From NCBI RefSeq assembly GCF_013868055.1, contig NZ_JACEOL010000009.1, forward strand, positions 1 to 64,000: a stretch of DNA of 64,000 bases. Direction: 5' to 3'. Origin of the DNA: Thermoactinomyces mirandus. GTDB taxonomy: Bacteria > Bacillota > Bacilli > Thermoactinomycetales > Thermoactinomycetaceae. Below, in pieces: positions 27,264 to 37,589 of the stretch. The position numbers were made by a program, and so were the translations under genes. How positions within the stretch are numbered: position 1 is the stretch's first letter; each line of letters opens with the position of its first letter. A model generated the notes under the pieces. That model had not been told where the DNA came from. It ran no database searches and saw only the letters and a list, made by a program, of their open reading frames with translations.

Positions 27264-27423
27264 GATTTCTACTCCTTTAATTTAAACCTACAATACTACT
27301 AATATCATAATCGGACAGGAATAACAAAACAACCGGAAGAAGTTCTGAATGCGGCCATATTTAATCACATCATCAAATCGAACAATCATGCTTCTCCCAT
27401 GGTTTTTCTGTATTGGTTTTTCT

Positions 27424-29226
27424 TCATTTTTCCTTTTTTGTCTTCTCCAGTACAGCCAATTCGTTCATCACTTTTTCAAAAATTTTAATCGCCCTCGGGT
27501 CGTCCGCATCGGAAACGCGATTGAGTACCACGGCAATGGAGTAACGCGGCTGGTTCACTGGACCAAACCCAATCATCCACTTATTATAACTGTCTCCTTT
27601 CTGCCCGATTTGGGCAGTTCCTGTTTTTCCCGCCAGTTTCCATTTGGCCTGCCTGGCTTGAGTTGCCGTACCGCTTTCCACCACCTTCTGCATGAATTTC
27701 TTCATCGACCTGATTGTATTTGATCGAAGCGGTTTTGCTCCTTCAATAACTTGTCTTGGAAAACGAAAGACCGTACGGCCCTGCACATCCTGTATCTCTT
27801 CTACCAACCGGGGTTCCGGTGTTTTCCCCTGATGGAAAAGCGATGTCACCATATTGGCAGCCTGGACCGGTGTCATACGGACATCCCGCTGTCCAATCCC
27901 TGTCTGCACGAGGACACCCCCGTCTTTTTTGTCCGTTTTTTTTGCAAAGATCAGACCGGTCTGTTCCTCTGGCAGTTGCACAAACGATGAGTCATGAAAC
28001 ACTTTTCCGTCCCAGATGACTTTCTGGTTCAACCCGAACCGCCTGGCATATGTTTCCAGTTTTTCCGGCCCCAGTGTTTTGGCCACTGTTCCCATGACAA
28101 CATTACAGGACTTTGCATAGGCTTCTGCAAATGTAATCTTCCCATGGCCTCCCGGCTTGGCATCGCTCAGGTGGTAATGATCCAGTTTTCCATCACAGTG
28201 GAAAACCGTGTCTTCATTGACCAATCCCTGTTCCAGAGCCGCAACGGCAACCACCGTCTTGAAAATCGACCCGGGAGTTGCCTCCATGACTGCCCTGTTT
28301 TTCCAGGGATTCAGTTCCCTTTTGGCAGATGTTCCTTTTGGCATGCTTCCCATGGCCAAAATATCCCCTGACCTGATTTCCTGGACAACAACCGCCCCCT
28401 CTTCAACTTCTTCTTCCCGCAGAATCTTTTCCACCTTTTGCTGAATCTCTTTGTCCAATGTAGTAACAAGTATTCTGGGCGGATCTTCTTCCGCGCGAAC
28501 CGTATTTTTTCTTGTCATTTGCACTCCATTCAGCGGCTTGCCGCCTCTGGTGGCGGTATAGATTAGCAACTGCTCTTCCTCACCATGCAAAAAAGGCTCA
28601 AATGCCTGTTCCAAACCGGAAATGCCGATTAACGATTCAGAATGCCACTCTTTGTTTTTGATTTTGTCGAAATACCATTTTTTAAGGAGCAACGGGCTGC
28701 GGGCCACCTGTCCTATCACCTGTTCAGCCAGCTGGTTCAACGTCATCCGCTGATCCGACTGAACCACCATCACCCCGGGAACGCGCAATGCTTCAATCGT
28801 CTTCCGTTCTAACGGGGAAAGCGTGATTTCTTCACCATTTAACCCTGACAAAATGACTGGAGATTTCAGATGAAGCAATTGCTGGCGAAATTCCCAATAA
28901 GGAACATTGATAATCTCGGAAATTTTCCTGAACTGGTCAGCACGGAGACGCCATTGCTTTTCGCTTTGCGGAAAAACAAGCAAATGCCAGTCACTTCCGC
29001 CAACAAAAGGCTTTCCATTCCGGTCCAGAATGGAACCGCGGCCGCTTTGAATAACGACCTCCTTTTTCTGACTCGTCTGCGCCATGGCGATCAAGTCAAC
29101 TTGCTCATCCACAATCTGAAAGGAACGCGTGGAGGAAACCTGAATCATGTAAAGCCGTGCCAAAATACCGCCAAACAGCAAAACAATCACGATGTTGACT
29201 GCCACACTTCTCCATTTGTACTTCAC
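27424..29226 (-). CDS. Class B penicillin-binding protein (peptidoglycan transpeptidase)
   Basis: A 600-residue membrane-anchored DD-transpeptidase that crosslinks peptidoglycan outside the membrane. One N-terminal helix (VNIVIVLLFGGILARLYMIQ) is followed by the PBP dimerisation domain (about 45-235) and the transpeptidase domain. The three active-site motifs are present: ATPGSIFKTVV with the nucleophile Ser and Lys, AKSCNVVMG (SxN), and LAGKTGTAQIG (KTG). I chose GTG 29226; the open frame continues upstream but without the membrane segment. Size and domain set fit the PBP2/SpoVD-like group. No SEDS partner (RodA/FtsW) is nearby, so its role in elongation, division or sporulation is open. No PASTA domain is present. 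Confidence 0.9.
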   Translation of the reverse strand: MKYKWRSVAVNIVIVLLFGGILARLYMIQVSSTRSFQIVDEQVDLIAMAQTSQKKEVVIQSGRGSILDRNGKPFVGGSDWHLLVFPQSEKQWRLRADQFRKISEIINVPYWEFRQQLLHLKSPVILSGLNGEEITLSPLERKTIEALRVPGVMVVQSDQRMTLNQLAEQVIGQVARSPLLLKKWYFDKIKNKEWHSESLIGISGLEQAFEPFLHGEEEQLLIYTATRGGKPLNGVQMTRKNTVRAEEDPPRILVTTLDKEIQQKVEKILREEEVEEGAVVVQEIRSGDILAMGSMPKGTSAKRELNPWKNRAVMEATPGSIFKTVVAVAALEQGLVNEDTVFHCDGKLDHYHLSDAKPGGHGKITFAEAYAKSCNVVMGTVAKTLGPEKLETYARRFGLNQKVIWDGKVFHDSSFVQLPEEQTGLIFAKKTDKKDGGVLVQTGIGQRDVRMTPVQAANMVTSLFHQGKTPEPRLVEEIQDVQGRTVFRFPRQVIEGAKPLRSNTIRSMKKFMQKVVESGTATQARQAKWKLAGKTGTAQIGQKGDSYNKWMIGFGPVNQPRYSIAVVLNRVSDADDPRAIKIFEKVMNELAVLEKTKKEK

Positions 29227-29556
29227 TTCTCTACACCCCGTTCTTTCATCAGCATCGACAGGATGAAAGCGGGGTATACTTCGATTTTTGAAAGAGTTGT
29301 TCAATCTCGAAAAAGGAATACAGCAAGTTCGCTGAATCCCGGGCCAATTATCCATCCCTGGAACCTCTGGATAGAAATTACGGTCGTTCAAGGTCGACAA
29401 CCGGCTGCATGGCTGTCCGGGATCAGACGGGTCCTTCTTATAAGACAATATGACCGGATTACAGCGTACGCAGATTGCAGAAAAGTTGAAAACTGACGCT
29501 CCGGCACATAACTTGTTTGTTTATCCTCGTGCAAGTATACAACTTCGGTAATCCAA
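29227..29556. other. Region upstream of the PBP gene
   Basis: The PBP frame stays open here without good starts, and Pro/Arg-rich translations in all frames suggest chance. No promoter was identified with confidence. Confidence 0.35.
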
Positions 29557-29587
29557 AAGGGACTGCCTGTTTTAATGGCAGCCCCTT
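29557..29587 (-). terminator. Terminator of the rubrerythrin gene
   Basis: AAGGGACTGCC and GGCAGCCCCTT pair with one mismatch around a 9-base loop. On the minus strand TTTT follows. Confidence 0.65.
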
Positions 29588-29648
29588 ATTTATTCGGAAC
29601 ATTTTCCGGGAATGATATATTTTTCTGTTGTCCAAACCCTGCTGGAAA

Positions 29649-30203
29649 TTAAAATTCTATATATTTTTCCTGCCTTGCCCCGCAGATTGGGCATCTATCC
29701 GGCACTTCCTCAAGAACGGTGTGTCCGCATACAGGACAAATATAGATTTTCCCCACTTCCAAATCTTTTCCCGCTTTGACAGCATCGAGCGCCTTCTGGA
29801 AAAGCTTGGCGTGGGTTTTTTCTGCTTCCAGGGCAAAATGGAAAGAACGCTTGGCACCTGTCTCGTTCTGGAGTTCCGCAGCGCTCAGATACACCGGATA
29901 CATTTGATTGACTTCGTGGAGCTCACCGTTGATGGCACCTTGCAGATTTTCCGCAGTTTTACCGACGCCAAAGACACCGCCAGCCGTGACAGAAGCATCG
30001 GAGGTATCTCCGCCAATGACCCGGAAGTGGTTGTTTGCATGCACCTGTTCAGCATAGGCAATAGCACGGAACAATCTCGCTACGTTCGGGAAACCTTCTT
30101 TATCGGCGATGTCGCTCCAGATTAAATAACGCATGTGTGCCATACTTTCTCCACCAAATGCGGAATGAAGGAACTCTGAAGTCATTGCGTTTTCAACAGC
30201 CAT
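29649..30203 (-). CDS. Rubrerythrin
   Basis: A 184-residue non-haem diiron peroxidase that removes hydrogen peroxide in the cytoplasm. The ferritin-like four-helix domain (about residues 1-140) carries the diiron ligands in FGGESMAHMRYLIW and AIAYAEQVHANNHFRVIG (ExxH). The C-terminal rubredoxin-like domain has YICPVCGHTV and CPICGARQEKY, two CxxC pairs for one iron. The start is ATG 30203 behind AAGGGGA. A single gene; typical of anaerobic or microaerobic oxidative defence. Confidence 0.95.
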   Translation of the reverse strand: MAVENAMTSEFLHSAFGGESMAHMRYLIWSDIADKEGFPNVARLFRAIAYAEQVHANNHFRVIGGDTSDASVTAGGVFGVGKTAENLQGAINGELHEVNQMYPVYLSAAELQNETGAKRSFHFALEAEKTHAKLFQKALDAVKAGKDLEVGKIYICPVCGHTVLEEVPDRCPICGARQEKYIEF

Positions 30204-30888
30204 TTCATCATATCCCCTTATTCAGAAATTATTTAAAAGACAAGATCCGATTAAAATCAGCTTTCCAGAGTCCGTAAAGCTTACAATAACGGTGCCGAAA
30301 GGAATCCCTGCAAAAATTCGCCTTTGGCTCTTCACCGGGACTCGAACTGAAATTCCACCTGTTTCTTGAAACCGGTGCGATCCATTCAATATAGTGCTCG
30401 GATTTAATGTTTGACCGACAAGCCGATTTGATTTCTCCACCTTCCCTGGTAACGACACTTTGGCTCCGTCTGTCGTATTGTCTCTCAGCCTGGCATCTTT
30501 CGTCCGTAACAGGTCAGCATTCCATTGCCAATATTCGATTGAGAAACGACATTAACACTTCTGGCAACAATAAAGATTAACAACAGACTTCTCAACATCA
30601 CCTCTTTTATAATTATAAACAATATCTGTAAAAAAGACTTTTTCTTTAAATAAAGTACTTTTTTAGACAAAATTTTAAATAAAAAACATTACCAGCCAAA
30701 GACGTTTCAAAAACAATTAATCGCATACATTTTTGAATACACAGAAATATAAAGTCATTCAATACAGACATAACAGCCCCTTTCATCACTAAAACTCCCT
30801 TTCCTTTGACTTGATTAATCTAACTGTTGCGCACCTTTTTCCCGCTTTCAAACCTTGTAATGGAATTCTGCGTAAGCAATTAAATAAA
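30204..30888. other. 690-base gap with an unassigned open frame
   Basis: On the minus strand 30222-30557 is open for about 110 codons (for example FSIEYWQWNADLLRTKDARL and RLVGQTLNPSTILNGSHRFQ) but has no start with a binding site. It may be a transposase or other remnant, or chance. The part above 30560 is AT-rich and may hold the rubrerythrin promoter. Confidence 0.3.
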
Positions 30889-30932
30889 AGGCTCTTACTT
30901 TGTGCTATGTCCACAAAATAAGAGCTTTTCAT
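30889..30932 (-). terminator. Terminator downstream of mltG
   Basis: GGCTCTTACTTTGTG and CACAAAATAAGAGC pair with a one-base bulge, flanked by As and Ts. It lies just past the mltG stop on the minus strand. Confidence 0.7.
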
Positions 30933-30959
30933 TTCAGTTATGGGATCAACTTAACAAAT

Positions 30960-32036
30960 CTAGCTTTCTTTCTTTCGTCGTTGTTCATTGGCATTGCTCA
31001 ATTTCACATTTTGATTGTGCTCCGAATAAGTTTCCGCAAAATAGTGAGTTCCGGTTCCGTCCCCTGTGGTTACATAATATTCATACTTGTGATGCTCCGG
31101 ATTTAAAGCTGCCTTCAATGCCTGCTCCCCGGGATTTGCAATCGGCCCGGGCGGCAAGCCTTTGACAATATATGTATTATATGGATGCTCCTTGTACTTC
31201 AGCTGATGAAAGGGAACATTCTTCCATTCATCCTTTAGCTGGGTAATATATAAAAAAGTGGCGTCAATTCTTAATTTTTGATTATCTGTGCTTTTTAATC
31301 GGTTATATATCACTCCGGCAATGCGTGGATATTCTTCTTCCACTTTGCTTTCTCTTTCCACCAAAGACGCCACTGTAACAAGTTTATCCAGGGTCATGTC
31401 AAATTCCCCCAGTTTCCCGCTTTCAAGCTGTTCCCGGATCTGCATCTTTTCCACGTGTCTGGCAAACTGCCCCAGCATGATGTTAATGATCTCTTCTTCT
31501 GAAGCATCTTTGGGAAAATCATATGTACTTGGAAACAAATAACCCTCCAGCTTGTAAGGACGATTTGCGTTTTGGGAGATTTGCAACTCAAAGTTATATT
31601 TCGGTTGCTTACTGTTCAATAAAGACAGAAAAGTCTCTTTATCAAACTTTTCTTTAACCTGATCCAGACGATTGGCAATTTTGGTTGCATCCCATCCTTC
31701 CGGAATGGTCACCCTGACCACATTCTCTTTTCCTGTGGCAAACTTCTCCAGCATACTGTCAATATCTTCATTTGGTTCAATCAGATAGTTTCCAGCCTGC
31801 AGGTTGGTCCTGTCCTTCAGATAAACATAAAAACTGAAGAGATACGACCGGCGAATCAGCTTTTTTTCTTCCAGGATCTTCCCAACTTGTTCCAATGAAG
31901 TATTACTGGGAATCTCTATCGCTACCGGCTCGGTTCTTTTAGGCGAGTCCAGGGTAAAATTCATGAAAAGATAGCCTAAAATCCCCCATCCGATCAGCAG
32001 CGCGATGGTAAAGAAGATGCGCCAATACCAATTCAT
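30960..32036 (-). CDS. mltG: Endolytic murein transglycosylase MltG
   Basis: A 358-residue membrane-bound lytic transglycosylase that cuts nascent glycan strands and sets their length. An N-terminal helix (WRIFFTIALLIGWGILGYLF) anchors it, a LysM-like domain (about 45-110) follows, and the YceG core spans about 115-340. The catalytic Glu is in TVASLVERESKVEEEYPRIA (about 226). PYNTYIVKGLPPGPIANPG (about 285-303) is the family signature. ATG 32036 follows AAGGAG. It closes the alaS-ireB-ruvX-DUF1292 run, as in other Bacillales. Confidence 0.94.
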   Translation of the reverse strand: MNWYWRIFFTIALLIGWGILGYLFMNFTLDSPKRTEPVAIEIPSNTSLEQVGKILEEKKLIRRSYLFSFYVYLKDRTNLQAGNYLIEPNEDIDSMLEKFATGKENVVRVTIPEGWDATKIANRLDQVKEKFDKETFLSLLNSKQPKYNFELQISQNANRPYKLEGYLFPSTYDFPKDASEEEIINIMLGQFARHVEKMQIREQLESGKLGEFDMTLDKLVTVASLVERESKVEEEYPRIAGVIYNRLKSTDNQKLRIDATFLYITQLKDEWKNVPFHQLKYKEHPYNTYIVKGLPPGPIANPGEQALKAALNPEHHKYEYYVTTGDGTGTHYFAETYSEHNQNVKLSNANEQRRKKES

Positions 32037-32138
32037 TAGACGTGGACTCCTTTTTCGCTTAAATCTCTTATCTATTTTAAGAAACCCTACTTTATGTTAG
32101 CACAGTTTGGCAAAAAGAAAACGGGGTTCCCCCCGTTT

Positions 32139-32441
32139 TTACTGAAAGTCATGAAAATATAACATTTCGTCAACCGCTTCCGCTATATTTTCCCATTCCA
32201 GCTCATCCTCGATCTCTTCGATCCGACCCTGATTGACATGAAACAAATGAACATCATCCGGATGATCGCCATCTTTTTGCAGAAGGGCATAGTGTCGTCC
32301 ATTTACCTCCACCTCGTTGACAACACGATATGGCGTACCCGCATCTTCTCCGGCAACATTCATTACAGCCTGATCAGGAAACTGCTGACGCAGGATGTTC
32401 ACTTCCCTTGCACCAGTAAAAAACTGATCATTGCTGTTCAT
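32139..32441 (-). CDS. DUF1292 family protein (second copy)
   Basis: A 100-residue acidic protein. ATG 32441 lies inside the end of the preceding gene (14-base overlap), and GGGGACAC of that gene serves as the binding site. Its frame from 32468 has no better start. VNEVEVNGRHYALLQKDGDH matches the beta-rich core of DUF1292/YrzB proteins, whose function is unknown. It lies between another DUF1292 gene and mltG. The tight overlap implies coupled translation of the two homologues. Confidence 0.75.
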   Translation of the reverse strand: MNSNDQFFTGAREVNILRQQFPDQAVMNVAGEDAGTPYRVVNEVEVNGRHYALLQKDGDHPDDVHLFHVNQGRIEEIEDELEWENIAEAVDEMLYFHDFQ

Positions 32442-32745
32442 CAGGTGTGTCCCCTTCTTCCATTTCACTGACCAAAGTGTTGAATACTTCTTCCACCATA
32501 TCCCATTCTGCCTGGTTTTCTTCCTCGATCATTTCCAGAGTCAGGTTCCCGTCTTCTTCTTCCCTGTAGCGAAAAGCCAGCACTTCCTGATAATGTTCCT
32601 CATTGTCCCCCTCATCGGCCGGTGTTACAAAAATATAACTTTTTCCGGTTTCATCATGATCAAACAGATACAGGATTTCAAATTTCTCCTCTTTCCCGTC
32701 CTCAGTGGGAATCATCAAGTATTCCGGTTCATGCGTATGTGTCAT
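32428..32745 (-). CDS. DUF1292 family protein (YrzB-like)
   Basis: A 105-residue, very acidic protein (EMIEEENQAEWDMVEEVF) with a short beta core: KFEILYLFDHDETGKSYIFV then EVLAFRYREEEDGNLTL. ATG 32745 has GGAGGC upstream and overlaps the ruvX stop by 4 bases (ATGA). This is the YrzB position in the conserved ireB-ruvX-yrzB string. No function is known for the family; the operon suggests a link to translation quality or cell-wall synthesis. Confidence 0.85.
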   Translation of the reverse strand: MTHTHEPEYLMIPTEDGKEEKFEILYLFDHDETGKSYIFVTPADEGDNEEHYQEVLAFRYREEEDGNLTLEMIEEENQAEWDMVEEVFNTLVSEMEEGDTPDEQQ

Positions 32746-33203
32746 TTTGATTGCCTCCTCATACCATCTAAGAATCCTTGCAATATCCATATCGCAGCCA
32801 TTTGGTCGATAACTTTTTTTCGCTTGCGGCGGGAAAGATCTGCATCAATCAGGGTCCGTTCTGCTGCGACGGTTGACAAGCGTTCATCCCAAAGATGCAC
32901 TGGGCAGTCATAACGCTTTTTTAACTGATCGGCCAGTTCCCTGCACAATTTGCCACGCGGTCCGATGGTTCCATTCATATTGCGCGGCAAGCCGACAACC
33001 ATCTCCTTTATCTGATAGTGTTCCACAATCTCGTCCAATTCTTGTAACCAATTCCTGTTCTCGCGATCAATTACTGTTACTCCCTGAGCCGTCCATCCAA
33101 AGGAATCACTGACAGCCACACCTATCCTCCGGTCCCCGATGTCCAAACCGAGGATCCGGGATCGGCCATCAATATGCATTGAGGCAAAATCATCCGAATC
33201 CAT
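32742..33203 (-). CDS. ruvX: Holliday junction resolvase-like nuclease RuvX/YqgF
   Basis: A 153-residue RNase H-fold protein implicated in pre-16S rRNA 5' end processing. Active-site acidic residues are visible in ILGLDIGDRRIGVAVSD (about 18-34), VVGLPRNMNGTIG (about 70-82), WDERLSTVAAERTL (about 104-117) and the final KKVIDQMAAIWILQGF, where Asp completes the metal site. It overlaps the next gene by 4 bases and sits 15 bases behind ireB. Start ATG 33203; a shorter start at 33179 is possible. Confidence 0.94.
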   Translation of the reverse strand: MDSDDFASMHIDGRSRILGLDIGDRRIGVAVSDSFGWTAQGVTVIDRENRNWLQELDEIVEHYQIKEMVVGLPRNMNGTIGPRGKLCRELADQLKKRYDCPVHLWDERLSTVAAERTLIDADLSRRKRKKVIDQMAAIWILQGFLDGMRRQSK

Positions 33204-33218
33204 TTCGTTGAACCCTTT

Positions 33219-33467
33219 CTATTTTTTCGATTCCAGATAATATTTGACCAGTTCTTCGATCAATTCATCACGTTCCAGTTTGCGAATCAGGGTTCGCGCG
33301 TTCTTGTGGCGAGGAATATAAGCTGGATCTCCTGAAATAAGATAACCCACAATCTGGTTAATCGGATTATAGCCTTTTTCTTTCAAGGCTTCATAAACAT
33401 GGAACAAAATTTCCTTCGGGTCGTTATCATTTCCACCATGAAAATTGAATTTCATCGTTTCATCCAT
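33219..33467 (-). CDS. ireB: IreB family regulatory phosphoprotein
   Basis: An 82-residue protein of the IreB (DUF965/YrzL) family. In Enterococcus IreB is the target of the Ser/Thr kinase IreK and controls cephalosporin tolerance. Characteristic segments are [40 protein letters not shown] and [11 protein letters not shown]. The N-terminal part [14 protein letters not shown] carries a Thr at position 4 that matches the usual phosphorylation region. ATG 33467 follows GAGAGG. Position between alaS and ruvX is conserved. Confidence 0.94.
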   Translation of the reverse strand: MDETMKFNFHGGNDNDPKEILFHVYEALKEKGYNPINQIVGYLISGDPAYIPRHKNARTLIRKLERDELIEELVKYYLESKK

Positions 33468-33528
33468 GGATGATACACCTCTCTTTTTGGAAGATCCGCT
33501 TTCTTAATTCTTCGTCCTTCACCTGATA

Positions 33529-36171
33529 TTATCCTTTGTTTTTCAAGCTGATTTGCTGTCTGATCCACTCGCTGACTCCGGCCAAAGCGGCTGGCAATCG
33601 CTCCGGCTTTTTCCCGCCTGCCTGAGCCATTTCCGGACGGCCGCCACCACCACCACCGCATTTCCCAGCAACTTCTTTCACCAGTTTTCCGGCGTGAAGT
33701 CCTTCTTTTACATATTTGGGCGAGACGGATGCTACAATGGAAACTTTCCCATGGGAAGAGGCCCCCAGCACAATCACGCCTTCACCAATCAGCTGACGCA
33801 AATCGTCCATCATGGAACGCAGTTGATCCATTCCACCCGCTTCCACTTGGGCGGCCAGAACCGGGATGCCTGCTGTTTCCTGAACCTGATCTGCCAATTT
33901 CGAAGCCATTGACCGGTTTATCCTGGCCGTGAGGGATTCGTTTTCCCTTTCCAGCTCTTTCAACCGGTTTTGCAATTGCCGGGTTCGCTCAGGAACATCC
34001 TGCAATTTTGCTTTCAAATGTCTGGAAGTCTCGGCCAGCCACCCGAGCTGTTCTTCGATAAACCGATAGCAATGCCGGCCGGTTACCGCTTCAATGCGCC
34101 GGATTCCAGACCCGATCCCGCTTTCGCTCACAATTTTGAACAGACCAATTTCTCCGGTATTTTGGACATGGGTCCCACCGCAAAGTTCAAGGCTGTAGTT
34201 TCCAATTTGCACTACCCGAACCATATCGCCATATTTTTCGCCAAACAGGGCCATGGCGCCCATCGCTTTGGCTTCATCCAAGGGCTTGATCATGGTTTCC
34301 ACCTTAGTATTCTCCCAAATCTGCTCATTTACACATCGTTCCACTTCTTTGATTTCTTCGGGAGTCATGGCTGAGATATGGGTGAAGTCAAACCGCAACC
34401 GGTTCGGAGCAACAAGGGAGCCTGCCTGGTTTACATGCTCTCCCAGCACGTTTTTCAAGGCTTGATGTACCAGATGGGTGGCGGTATGGTTTCTGATTGT
34501 GTCCTGACGCCAGGATCGGTCAATGGACGCTTTCACTTTTTCTCCCACGCGGACGGCTCCGCTTTCCACCTCTACAGAATGGATATGCTCGCCGCGCGGC
34601 CCTTTCTGGACATCAACCACTCTCAATTGGCATTTTACAGACCGTATGCTTCCCTGGTCGGCTACCTGACCGCCACTTTCGGCATAAAAAGGCGTTTCAG
34701 CCAGAATTACCAGGCCCGTCTGTCCATTCACCAATTCCTCCACTTGCCGGTCTTCATGAATCAGTGCGGCAACCGTTGTCTCACATTCCATTTGCCCGTA
34801 ACCCACAAATTCGGATTTTACCTGTAATTCGGAAAGGGCTCCACCTTGTACCTGCATGCTGTCCACGTCCTGCCGTGCCATGCGCGCCCGCTCCCGCTGC
34901 CTTTCCATTTCCTCGTCAAAGCCTTTGTGATCAACAGAAAATCCCTGTTCACGGGCAATCTCTTCGGTCAAATCAACCGGGAATCCATACGTATCGTACA
35001 GTTTAAATGCTTCCTGCCCACTGATTTCCTGTTTTCCCCTGGCTTTCAATTCTGCGATGACCCTTTCAAGAATATGCAATCCTTCCGTCAATGTTTCCAG
35101 GAATTTTTCTTCTTCGTTTTTGATGACACGCTCAATAAACGCCTGTTTTTTCACCGGTTCGGGATAATAATCTTTCATAATCTCCGTCACAATCGAAGTC
35201 AGTTTGTACAGGAACGGGCGCTCGATTCCCAACTTGCGTCCATAGCGAACCGCACGGCGCAACAAACGGCGAATGACATAACCGCGCCCTTCATTCGACG
35301 GAAGCGCTCCGTCGCTTACGGCAAAAACGATGGTCCGCGCATGGTCAGCGATCACTTTCAAGGCAATGTCCGTTTGTTTATCTTTTCCATAAACGACACC
35401 TGCCTTGTCACAGGTTGCCTGAATAATGGGCTGGAACAGATCCGTATCATAGTTGGTCGAGACATCCTGCATCACCGATGCCATCCGCTCCAGACCCATC
35501 CCCGTATCAATGTTTTTCTTGGGCAACGGGGTATAGGTACCGTCCGGATTGTGGTTAAACTGCGAAAATACCAGATTCCAGATTTCCAGATACCGTTCAT
35601 TCTCACCGCCTGGATAACATTCGGGATCATCCGGGTCACATAAGGATTCTCCGCGATCATAAAAAATTTCCGTATTGGGTCCGCTCGGCCCTTCCCCAAT
35701 ATCCCAAAAGTTTTCTTTCAGGCGAATGATCCGTTCATCCGGCAATCCGATTTTTTCTTTCCAGATCCGGTAAGCTTCATCATCTTCCGAGTGGATGGTG
35801 ACAGAAAGTCTATCCGGATTTAACCCCATCCATTTGGAATCAGTCAAAAATTCCCATGCCCAGGTAATGGCTTCTTCCTTGAAGTAATCTCCTACCGAAA
35901 AATTGCCCAGCATCTCGAAAAACGTATGATGGCGCGCCGTATAGCCAACGTTTTCAATGTCATTGGTCCGAATCGATTTTTGCGAATTGACAATCCGGGG
36001 ATTGTCCGGTTTTACCCTGCCGTCAAAGTATTTTTTCAATGTGGCAACTCCGCTGTTAATCCACAACAGGGTCGGATCATCAACAGGAATGAGCGACGCA
36101 CTCGGTTCCATCTTGTGTCCTTTTCCAGCGAAGAAATCAAGAAATTTGCGGCGAATTTCACTTGCTTTCAT
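33529..36171 (-). CDS. alaS: Alanyl-tRNA synthetase
   Basis: An 880-residue class II synthetase that charges tRNA-Ala in the cytoplasm. The N-terminal catalytic domain starts [20 protein letters not shown] and has the motif-2 area [19 protein letters not shown] (about 68-86). The editing domain contains the metal-binding [11 protein letters not shown] and [14 protein letters not shown]-Ala domain ends with a glycine-rich [16 protein letters not shown]. Start ATG 36171 is fixed by AGGAGG at 36179-36184; the frame above it is T-box leader. Expression is controlled by the T-box upstream. Confidence 0.97.
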   Translation of the reverse strand: MKASEIRRKFLDFFAGKGHKMEPSASLIPVDDPTLLWINSGVATLKKYFDGRVKPDNPRIVNSQKSIRTNDIENVGYTARHHTFFEMLGNFSVGDYFKEEAITWAWEFLTDSKWMGLNPDRLSVTIHSEDDEAYRIWKEKIGLPDERIIRLKENFWDIGEGPSGPNTEIFYDRGESLCDPDDPECYPGGENERYLEIWNLVFSQFNHNPDGTYTPLPKKNIDTGMGLERMASVMQDVSTNYDTDLFQPIIQATCDKAGVVYGKDKQTDIALKVIADHARTIVFAVSDGALPSNEGRGYVIRRLLRRAVRYGRKLGIERPFLYKLTSIVTEIMKDYYPEPVKKQAFIERVIKNEEEKFLETLTEGLHILERVIAELKARGKQEISGQEAFKLYDTYGFPVDLTEEIAREQGFSVDHKGFDEEMERQRERARMARQDVDSMQVQGGALSELQVKSEFVGYGQMECETTVAALIHEDRQVEELVNGQTGLVILAETPFYAESGGQVADQGSIRSVKCQLRVVDVQKGPRGEHIHSVEVESGAVRVGEKVKASIDRSWRQDTIRNHTATHLVHQALKNVLGEHVNQAGSLVAPNRLRFDFTHISAMTPEEIKEVERCVNEQIWENTKVETMIKPLDEAKAMGAMALFGEKYGDMVRVVQIGNYSLELCGGTHVQNTGEIGLFKIVSESGIGSGIRRIEAVTGRHCYRFIEEQLGWLAETSRHLKAKLQDVPERTRQLQNRLKELERENESLTARINRSMASKLADQVQETAGIPVLAAQVEAGGMDQLRSMMDDLRQLIGEGVIVLGASSHGKVSIVASVSPKYVKEGLHAGKLVKEVAGKCGGGGGGRPEMAQAGGKKPERLPAALAGVSEWIRQQISLKNKG

Positions 36172-36189
36172 TATATTTACCTCCTTGTC

Positions 36190-36475
36190 TGCACGAAAAA
36201 ACCTTCCCGTCCGCAAAAGGGACGAGAAGGTTTTTCTCGCGGTACCACCCTAGTTACCGCGTTATATCATCCCGACAGCCCTTGGTCAGCTTAGGGCAAT
36301 GAACACGGTCACTTCATTGAAGATAACGGCGATTCAGCCGCCGGCAGGAATTAGCTGCATTCCGGAACTGGCCGTGGATCCATCATTTCCGGGAAAGCCT
36401 TTCAGCCTGCAGAGCTTTCCTCTCTGGCGGCGATTAAACCCACTCGGTTCCATCATCATGTTCACTTATCACATT
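36190..36475 (-). promoter_or_regulatory. T-box riboswitch of alaS
   Basis: The minus strand has the T-box sequence AGGGTGGTACCGCGAG (36236-36251 on plus) followed by a strong terminator, CCTTCTCGTCCC/GGACGGGAAGG plus T6, at 36196-36235. A structured Stem I region extends to about 36475. The stretch ATGCAGCTAATTCC (36347-36360) contains GCU, a plausible alanine specifier codon. Uncharged tRNA-Ala would stabilise the antiterminator and switch alaS on. Confidence 0.92.
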
Positions 36476-36515
36476 TTATGGCTGGTTTTTATTATACAAT
36501 CTGATCCGTTTCGTT

Positions 36516-37589
36516 TCAAACCTTTCGTTCAATAAAATGTTGCAGAACATGTTCGGCAATCACTTTTCCCATCGCAAAGATGGGAACGGCCAGCAGCAAG
36601 CCCAAAACCCCCCCGATTTCACCGCCGACCAGCAAGGCAAAAATAATTAATAACGGGTGCATATGCAAACTCCGTCCCACAATTTGCGGAGAAATGACAT
36701 TTCCCTCCAGAAACTGGACGGTGAGATTGACAATCAACACGCCAATCACCGTTTTCCCGGATACGGTAAAAGCTACAAAGAGGGCCGGGACCACTCCAAA
36801 AATGGGGCCCAGATAGGGGATCACATTAAAGACGGCCACCACAGCGGCCAGCAGCATCGCATATGGCAAGCCGACAATCAGATAGCCGATATAAGCAAAC
36901 ACCCCCACTACCACGCAAACAAGAAACTGGCCCCGGATATAGTTGCCAAGCGCTTCATCCACATCCCGCAATACCCGGATCACCGATTTGCGCTGGTTTT
37001 TGGGTAGCAGGGTCAACATCGTACGTTCAATCGATTGCATATCCTTTAACATGTAAAAAGAAAGAAAAGGGATGATCAGTGCCAAAAAAAACTGGTTAAT
37101 GGTACTGCCAATTCCGCTCATCATGTTTTCAACATAATCGGTCATTTTTTGCTCCAGGCGCATCATGGACTGTTCAATGCCCGCTTTCACACTGAGCGGA
37201 AGGATTTCCCTGCTGTGGTCATTATATTCCCTGATCATGTCCTGGATCCGGTCATTCCACTGGGGCAGGTGTTCGGCCAACTCCTTGAATTGTTGTTCCA
37301 GCAGGGGAATGGTATTAATAGTCACAATAACCAGCGAGGTGATAAACAAACTGTAAATAGACAAAACCGCCAGGGTCCGCGGGAGAAAACGCTGGCTCAA
37401 CATATTGACCACCGGGTTTAACAGGTAAGAAATAATCATGGCAATGAAAAAAGGTCCCAGTACTGCTTTCAAAAACAGAAATATACCGGCAATCCACGGA
37501 CTGAGTTGCATGATGATATAAACGATGCCGAGCAGAACGAGGACAAATATGGATCTGTACAAATATCGCGGTGCTTTCCAGTGTTCCAC
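36516..37589 (-). CDS. AI-2E family membrane protein (YrrI-like)
   Basis: A 357-residue membrane protein of the AI-2E (UPF0118) family, with about 8 helices and a large soluble loop of roughly 90 residues (about 105-195). YLGPIFGVVPALFVAF and QFLEGNVISPQIVGRSLHMH followed by PLLIIFALLVGGEIGGVLGL are family hallmarks. GTG 37589 is chosen because GGGGGAGG lies 8 bases upstream; an ATG at 37607 would overlap that site. Members have been linked to autoinducer-2 export or Na+/H+ exchange; which applies here is unknown. The place upstream of alaS is conserved (yrrI). Confidence 0.88.
   Translation of the reverse strand: MEHWKAPRYLYRSIFVLVLLGIVYIIMQLSPWIAGIFLFLKAVLGPFFIAMIISYLLNPVVNMLSQRFLPRTLAVLSIYSLFITSLVIVTINTIPLLEQQFKELAEHLPQWNDRIQDMIREYNDHSREILPLSVKAGIEQSMMRLEQKMTDYVENMMSGIGSTINQFFLALIIPFLSFYMLKDMQSIERTMLTLLPKNQRKSVIRVLRDVDEALGNYIRGQFLVCVVVGVFAYIGYLIVGLPYAMLLAAVVAVFNVIPYLGPIFGVVPALFVAFTVSGKTVIGVLIVNLTVQFLEGNVISPQIVGRSLHMHPLLIIFALLVGGEIGGVLGLLLAVPIFAMGKVIAEHVLQHFIERKV

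Noticed and set aside
30222-30557. Possible riboswitch or SAM-type leader upstream of rubrerythrin
   Set aside because: A GGCTGAGAG-like string is present but the rest of any known riboswitch core is missing.
34846-35643. 265-codon frame opposite alaS
   Set aside because: Mirror of a strongly conserved gene; length is a by-product of alaS codon use.
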